This document shows, one piece after another, positions 58,447-64,000 of a stretch of 64,000 nt of DNA. The stretch is from positions 16,671,309-16,735,308 of the forward strand of contig CM055107.1 in assembly GCA_029204225.1 (NCBI GenBank). The letters are read 5' to 3'. Each line of letters begins with the position of its first letter. The stretch's first letter is position 1. Below the pieces are notes generated by a model. That model searched no databases. It saw nothing but the letters and a program-made list of their open reading frames with translations, and was not told the DNA's origin. This DNA comes from Diphasiastrum complanatum (taxonomy: Eukaryota; Streptophyta; Lycopodiopsida; Lycopodiales; Lycopodiaceae). The position numbers and the translations under genes were made by a program.

Positions 58447-59394
58447 CAAGTCTTTACAATTCTTCATACAATACAAACAAGGGTGTTTAGTATTTGCCCC
58501 ATGAGAAACATTGTACATACATTTCAGTGTCTTTAAATCACCTGCAAGATGTCATAAAATTTGAAACGTGCCATAGTTTGGCACATATATCTTGTTTCCA
58601 CCCATATGCTCTTCAATAATCTTCACATATTCTGAAGTCGAAAAAATCCACAGCAAGATAGCATGGTCTTCTTTTAAAACCTGAAAAGTAACAAACACAT
58701 ACAAAGTTACGAACATTGACATTAGCAACTTAGGTGATAAAATACAATACTAAGTAAAATTGAAATATACCTTAAATGCTGCTAACCACCATATTTCATT
58801 CTCTGATTGAACACTAAATGAGAAATCATCTGCATCATTTTCAGTATTGTTCAATGTTCTGTTCATAAAGGTGATACTTACCCGTTCCAATTTTTGTCCC
58901 TTAACAATTTCAGACTCATCAAGTTTAATAATCAATATCAATTTTTCTTGGACTTCTCTTTCAAATATTTTGTAATATTTAATCATGTATGCCACTACTT
59001 TGTTAATATCCAAAAATAAATTGTTGGACTCATTGTATTCCAATGTTCCACTCTCACATGTATACAATTTCTTGATATGAAATGGTTTACCTATAAGCAC
59101 ACTCATACTCTCATTAAGACAATATTGGCTCAACTTTTGACAATATCCCAACAATCCACTATGTGCATTACACACAAAATTCAATAATTGGCCAATAGTT
59201 TGAAAGTCTAAAAACCATCTTGTACTTGGATCTTTGGGATAAATTGATCCAACTGTCCACAAATCAATATTTCTACAGTTTTTTTCTCTAAGTTCTTTCT
59301 TACAAGTCTCATTAATCTGACCAGCTTTGGTGTTTCTCTTATAGATTGGAGCACAATCGAGTGGGAGCACAATATGAAGATCAAACTTTTCCAT
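58432..59394 (-). pseudogene. Inner-transposon protein, two exons, stop-interrupted
   Basis: Exon 1 (59394-58771) starts MEKFDLHIVLPLDCAP and ends NEIWWLAAFK at a GTATAT donor. After an 90 bp intron, exon 2 (from 58680) continues VLKEDHAILLWIFSTSEYV. An in-frame TGA at 58554-58552 precedes GDLKTLKCMYNVSHGAN and HPCLYCMKNC, a likely zinc-binding CxxC. GDxKxxxxxxGxxxAxxxxPCxxC is shared with a little-studied group of transposase-like proteins in other eukaryotes. The expected C-terminal half is absent; the frame instead enters the histone segment. No longer able to give a full product. Confidence 0.6.
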
Positions 59395-59847
59395 TATTTC
59401 AAAATCAAACAAACTAAATCATGTAACAAGAAAAACGATTCACACGAAACCAAAACAAGCTTGTAAATCATTAAACATGCATGTTATATAATCTACCTTT
59501 CAAATGTTTTCAAAGATTTTTGAAGGGAACACCAAAAAATTATTCTCTCCTTCTCCTCCCGCTACTGATATCTTCTTGACAGCGTGAATAAAATTATCCT
59601 CTCCTTCTCCTCCCGCTACTGATAGCTTAAGCGGCGTGTGCTTAGTCGACTGTGTGCTTAGGCGACGTGTTTATTTCGTTTGAGTTGTAATGAGTTAACC
59701 ACACCAGTTAGACGGCGGGCAGCACCGGAAACTAGAAAAACGGCAACAAATCTTGCCATTTATACTTTCTCTCTCTAGTCATTCTCTCACTAAGTTCGAG
59801 TTGCTTATAGGGCCCTTTTTGAGTTGAGGTTTCCCCTAATGGACCCA

Positions 59848-61115
59848 CCAACAAAAAATTCTATTTTTTGAAAAAAAAAATTCTCTACCAACATGGACGA
59901 GTAAGCTAGGACAATTGGATATTTATTTTTCCTAGTAGTATTGTCAAGTTGCAAATAGAGTATTTCTAGAAGATTACCACCAAATTCGCAAATTATCTTT
60001 TGTATAATGGTGATTGTCAAATTTGGATCATTTTGAACATTGGGATAATTAAAAAATACTTTTGACCCCAATGTGCCATTAAACACGAGTGCTCCAACGA
60101 GATAAACCTAAATAAAATTTGTCTCATTCAATTTTTTTGGCACTCTAACAAAATGACATAACATCGTTTTTTTTTTATTCATGATATTGATGACAATTGG
60201 CCTAGATACTTTTGCGGACATTCCAAGCATTTTTTTTGATGTTTCACCAACTTTTGTCTTTCAACTATTTGTTAATCTCTGTGTACTTAAAACACTTTTG
60301 CAGCATCCACTACAAAATATTCAATAAAACTATGACAATATCATAACATAACTAATTTTAAAATTTAACATAAAAATCAGAAAAAATAAAGTTTTAAAAG
60401 TATTGAAAGTTAATTAAGTTTTACCTTTCTCATCATTGGTCTTTGCAAGCTGGTTGGCAGATTTTAAAAACTCGCAAGTAGAACACACTGTCATTCGTGA
60501 TTTTTTAGAAATCTTCACCAAACCAAATATTCTCTTCCAAATCCTAAGAAAATATGAGTAACTTAAATAGGCAACATTTTTTGTCTTGGCGAACTCTTTG
60601 TACATCAAAAATATCTTCAATTTTGTAAAATGATCTGGCAAGTGAAAATATACTAAATTTGATAATTTCTCTCAATGCACGTGTATCTACAAAATGTTTT
60701 AGCCAAGCCGTAACATTCAAAGCATCAGGAGAAACAGTTCTACTCTATAGCGATTTTTGCAATGTTGGATCTTTTTGAAGTCGTGTGTGCATTCTTTGAA
60801 GCCGTGAATTTCCAATTGCAAGAACAGTTTTGTAGGCTTTTTGGCAAACCTTCGTTGCATTTAGAAAATTTGAATACGAGTTTTTGTTGAATCTCACTGT
60901 TGCACGCAAATAGTAATTCTTTTTATCTTTACTTTGCAAAAAAAAAATTGGATTTCAATTCTTCACTTATTGTCTAATTTTTGTAAGCAAGAGGATGAAC
61001 ACCAAATAGTACATTGTGTCTTCCAAATCTCCTGTCTTCATATGTTTTTGACATTTTGTCAAAATCGATTTTGAATCCAAGTCTCTCTTATATCTTTCTT
61101 TTCTTTTGAAGTCAT
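59848..61115 (-). pseudogene. 5' part of the outer DDE-type transposase
   Basis: A candidate start MTSKEKKD lies at 61115. Then, across stops and shifts: FGVHPLAYKN, CQKAYKTVLAIGNSRLQRMH with KDPTLQKS, FLRIWKRIFGLVKISKKSRM followed by TVCSTCEFLKSANQLAK (zinc-binding type CxxC), VYLVGALVFNGTLGSKVFF, and LEILYLQLDNTTRKNKYPIV, whose LQLDNxxRxNK is the probable catalytic Asp block. It ends at FFVGG where the inner transposon begins. Frames used: 60939-60745, 60641-60414, 60086-59848. Confidence 0.7.
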
Positions 61116-61790
61116 ATTTGTAAATTGATCACGTGCCACTTGTAGTTGCTTGTGGAAATTTCTTGATTCTAAATAGCTGCTTGAACATTAGGATGTTTAT
61201 TTACCTCAACTAGTTCTATAGTGTCAGAAGATTCAGGATTCTCAATAAATATGGCTCTTTTGGATTTGATTGGATTCGGAATTTGAGAAGTAGATCTTTT
61301 TCGAATATGTGAAAAGCTTGCATGTCGAGGGTCAATTGGATGTGTTTGTAGATTTACTTGAATCCGTGATTAAGTGAATTGAACGTTGTGAATCATCGAT
61401 GTAGTCACCACTCAGACATTAAACCCATACCGACAAATCTACATTCTATGTAGAATTTGTTCATTCTTATTCTAAAAAAGATATGCTTTGATTCACATTT
61501 CCAATTTTTGAGTGAAAAAATATGCAAGGAATAAATTTCTTTGATAATCAATGTGCTCACGAAGGTTGTTGATGGTCAACTCTCCGTTGTTAAAATGAAA
61601 AACAAATTTATAGGTAAAAAATATTTCTATGTTTTTTTTCAAATTTTTCTATTTTTTTATGATATTGTTCACTATTTTGTTTTTCAAAATACAAGCATAA
61701 ATTATTCATGAAAGTTCAAGAAGCCCTTCTAATTGGACTGAATTGTCGAGATTTCGAGGAGTGCCAGATTCTTTATCCTCTGAATAGTAA
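61116..61790. other. Flank of the outer transposon
   Basis: AT-rich, no supported frame; may include the outer element's 5' end. Confidence 0.3.
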
Positions 61791-61844
61791 AAATATAGCT
61801 CTCACTCCATTTTTTATATTATTTAGAGATATGGTATTCACATC

Positions 61845-62010
61845 ACTCAAGTTTAGCATAGAAATTTATTAATTATTTATTTTGTACATCTCCTATGCTA
61901 AGCATAGTTGCATTCTCTATTCATGCTTAGCATAGAAATTTATTAATTATCTATTTTGTACATCCTATGCCAAGCATAGTCTCAGTCTCCATCTCGTGCT
62001 AAGCATAGTA
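61845..62010. repeat. Tandem repeat with the palindromic core ATGCTAAGCATAG
   Basis: About two units of 75 bp share TTTAGCATAGAAATTTATTA or CTTAGCATAGAAATTTATTA and ATTTTGTACATC, each followed by CCTATGC(T/C)AAGCATAGT. A further CTAAGCATAGTA ends the block. Confidence 0.75.
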
Positions 62011-63001
62011 TTTTTTTTTTTGTTTCAGACTGTTGAAGACAAAAATTAAATAAAGTCCTTCAAGAGCAATTTAAAAGACATATTCTAAAAGCAAAGGCAA
62101 AAAAAAGAGATAGAGAAATATTAGTATGGGGTGAGACTATTGTCGAGGAGAATCCAACAAAGACTTACCTCTCGAAATGTGTCGATGATCAATCGTGCTT
62201 CTACACCATGGAAGAAGAAGATTGTAGGGAGATTTCAAATAAAGACAAGACCTTATACCATGTGCATAGCAAACAATCTCTACAAATTTTAAATGAGAGA
62301 ATCTCTAAATGATGATTATCCATTTAAATACACTAAAATCCACATTATAATGTAGGGATTTCTTGAAATCACAACTCCTCCTATTTGGAGAGTTATAATA
62401 TTTCATTCAAGTTGGTAGTCGGCTTCAATGCAAAAAACTCTTTTGACTTTTTGCAATGTTGGGGATTGAGAATGTTGTGTGATATGTTTTTAACTTTTTT
62501 AATAACTTATTTTTATTTTTAATATTTTTTATATTTTCTACATTTAGCTTAGATTGTTTAAAATTATTTATCTTGCCAATCTTGGCTATTTTTGGACAAT
62601 AGAATGACTCTATCTCTCTCTTTCACTTTGATGTACTTTCTAGACCTGGTTTCCACTTTAAGAAGGTCTGAATTCAGCCTAGATTAATTAGTTCTCATGA
62701 ATCAAATCCAAAACTAATTAATGACAAGTGATCTTGATAGCTTATTCTAGGATTTGCACCAAAAATTACATCAAACTGACACCAGATGAAATTACAGTGA
62801 TCCAATGAATATGGGGGTTTAAATGCTGGTTCAGAGTTGTCCACACGTGTGAACAGTACGGATTTTGATCCACAAGAAGTTTGGGATCAAATCCCCTCAC
62901 CAATTCCAAGATACCAGCTCGCCCTTCCAATACTAGCTTTTTGCACCAAAAATATGCTAAAACTGGATTACTTTCAAACACTGATCAATAGCCTTGTACT
63001 T
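62011..63001. other. Degenerate retroelement interior, no readable domain
   Basis: The right part (62700-63001) follows the primer site below and should be the leader of a minus-strand LTR element, but no gag motif is visible. AT-rich elsewhere. Confidence 0.35.
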
Positions 63002-63014
63002 GGCTCTGATACCA
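63002..63014 (-). promoter_or_regulatory. Primer binding site, initiator tRNA-Met type
   Basis: The reverse complement reads TGGTATCAGAGCC, adjoining a sequence that begins TGTTAAAGG as an LTR end should. Confidence 0.75.
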
Positions 63015-63670
63015 TGTTAAAGGTATAGTACTAAGGACCATAAATGGATCTTTGAATGATCCACATGGTTGATTGTGCGCTTGTTAAACAATCTATCAGA
63101 TACTAGTCATCAGAAAACAAGATCTAGTTTAGTAGCTTGATAGAAAATAAGAGAGACAATCAGATCATTGATCATAAACTGAAATTTGAATTCACACATG
63201 TGAAAATGAGGCTGTAGTATGGCCTATAGAGAGAGTTTAAAGTCTGCCAAAGCTTAGTTACATTGGAATCAATCACAATCACCATGCATAGAGAGAAAAT
63301 CTGCGTTTCTCCTTGAGGCTCCAAAAAGTTTCTATCTTCTCACTATGGAGAATGGGAATACATAGTAAAAGACACTTCCTTTGCAAAGTTGGGTGAAAAT
63401 CCAGCATGTAATAAGGAAGTAGACTCAACTTTCTTGCCCTAATGTGAAAACCCTAGCCTAGATCCAAGAGTCATGCTTGGTAGGTGCATGGTATGTACAA
63501 ATCTCATCATAAATCAAGGTCTAGATCCTACAAAGTAGGAATCACTACCAAATGGACACAACCACTCTTCTTGACTCATGGTAACCTACCTTAGGTGTGG
63601 ATTTACAAGTGGCACTTTGGCCATTCAAGTGACTAACAAAAATTATTGACAAAATGTACAATATTTTACA
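63015..63670 (-). repeat. Candidate orphan LTR
   Basis: Starts TGTTAAAG next to the primer site. A possible other end is TATTTTACA at 63670, giving a weak TGTTAAA/TTTTACA terminal inverted repeat and a length of about 656 bp. No partner LTR was found within the window, so the outer limit is tentative. Confidence 0.4.
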
Positions 63671-63968
63671 TGGCTAGATTTGCCAATGTAGGCAATTTTT
63701 CACACATGGATCTTCTAGAGTTCACCATATCGACGTGCAACGTTGAAGTGAGGGTTGCACGGTAATCAAGGCACGCCACATTGATGTGATCCATTTCAGT
63801 CTGCAAGGGCTTATTGATATCAATGGCGTTTGGTGGGAGGCCTCGATCCCAATAGCCAGTGAGTTCTGCCAAGAAAGCAACCAGGCCACAATTATCTACA
63901 AAGTAGCGCACATCCCGATCCGGGTTGCCATGGTGTTTCTGGTGAAAGACACGGCAATTGGTAATCAT
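63666..63968 (-). CDS. Unrecognised 100-codon frame or exon at the window edge
   Basis: Encodes a well-mixed, protein-like sequence including FHQKHHGNPDRDVRYFVDNC, FLAELTGYWDRGLPPNAIDI and NVACLDYRATLTSTLHVDM. Upstream of the ATG a TCCAG/CAG acceptor-like site near 63980 suggests it could be an exon continuing beyond the window. I do not recognise the family; it might be a transposon gene fragment, since it adjoins a candidate LTR. Confidence 0.35.
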   Translation of the reverse strand: MITNCRVFHQKHHGNPDRDVRYFVDNCGLVAFLAELTGYWDRGLPPNAIDINKPLQTEMDHINVACLDYRATLTSTLHVDMVNSRRSMCEKLPTLANLAM

Positions 63969-64000
63969 GTCATCTGCTGGATTTCATGTATTTACACCAG

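Larger units (their letters stand above)
56748..59847 (-). mobile_element. Inner transposon (~3.1 kb) carrying a histone H3-like segment
   Basis: Terminal inverted repeats: left TGGGTGTCATTAGGGGAGGT and, reading inward from the right, TGGGTCCATTAGGGGAAACC. A further inner pair is CTTATAG-GC words at both ends. It interrupts the outer transposase exactly at a conserved motif. Cargo on the minus strand is a transposon protein (59394-58554 and onward) joined in frame to a histone fold (58428-57916). No target duplication could be confirmed. Superfamily not assigned. Confidence 0.65.
55631..61115 (-). mobile_element. Outer DDE-type DNA transposon gene, split by a nested insertion
   Basis: Minus-strand coding pieces occur in the expected order on both sides of a 3.1 kb insertion: 61115-59848 (5' part) and 56747-55631 (3' part). 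The interrupted motif is VGG on one side and THDQIDHMFS on the other, the two halves of the family's GHTHxDIDxxFS block. Frameshifts and stops show it is dead. The family is an uncharacterised eukaryotic transposase-like group (I believe the one carrying the Pfam domain DUF7869). Terminal repeats of the outer element were not found. Confidence 0.7.

Noticed and set aside
58304-58504. Plus-strand frame across the H3-like segment
   Set aside because: Shadow of the minus-strand histone frame, which has clear H3 helices.

Overview
The window is nuclear DNA of a land plant. It is AT-rich with long repeat-filled intergenic stretches, plant-type GT-AG introns, plant gene families, LTR retrotransposons primed by initiator tRNA-Met, and many AG/CT microsatellites. 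The species cannot be fixed from sequence alone. The degraded transposon families suggest a non-flowering lineage (lycophyte, fern or gymnosperm), but this is only a guess. No bacterial, organellar or CRISPR features were seen.

Three host genes are well supported, all on the minus strand. (1) GDP-L-galactose phosphorylase (VTC2/GGP, vitamin C synthesis): seven coding exons at 1272-4141, 470 codons, every junction in phase. Its 5' leader holds an ATG-less open frame that begins at an ACG and overlaps the main start, matching the layout of the ascorbate-sensing GGP uORF. A cluster of three G-boxes lies at 5361-5416. (2) A mitochondrial DUF1640/CCDC90 (MCUR1-like) coiled-coil membrane protein: eight coding exons at 19026-25001, 274 codons, with a 4.2 kb third intron that contains an LTR fragment. 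(3) A single-exon leucine-rich-repeat protein without a kinase at 47965-49380, of the PII-2/RLP29/TMM type.

The rest is mobile and repetitive DNA. 0-0.4 kb: two foldback repeats. 5.5-7.1 kb: two inverted copies of a ~420 bp MITE with a GC-rich hairpin core. 10.6-11.1 kb: CACTA transposase fragment. 11.39-13.35 kb: complete non-autonomous Copia element with target duplication, LTRs, primer site and a gag joined to the last 43 codons of pol. 27.5-30.7 kb: Gypsy relic with gag, protease and integrase tail but no reverse transcriptase. 36.2-37.4 kb: second gag relic. 37.7-39.7 kb: two minisatellite fields. 40.6-41.5 kb: long AG/AT arrays around a GC-rich island. 51.3-52.7 kb: complex foldback element with internal minisatellites.

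The most unusual region is 54.9-61.1 kb. An outer DDE-type transposase gene (minus strand) is split at its conserved VGG/HTHxxID motif by a ~3.1 kb inner transposon with CATTAGGGGA-type terminal inverted repeats. The inner transposon's reading frame runs in frame into a divergent histone H3 fold resembling centromeric H3. The histone segment has later undergone an in-frame 183 bp tandem duplication. This reads as host histone capture by a transposon. A second, oppositely oriented copy of the inner transposon's N-terminus lies at 54.9 kb.
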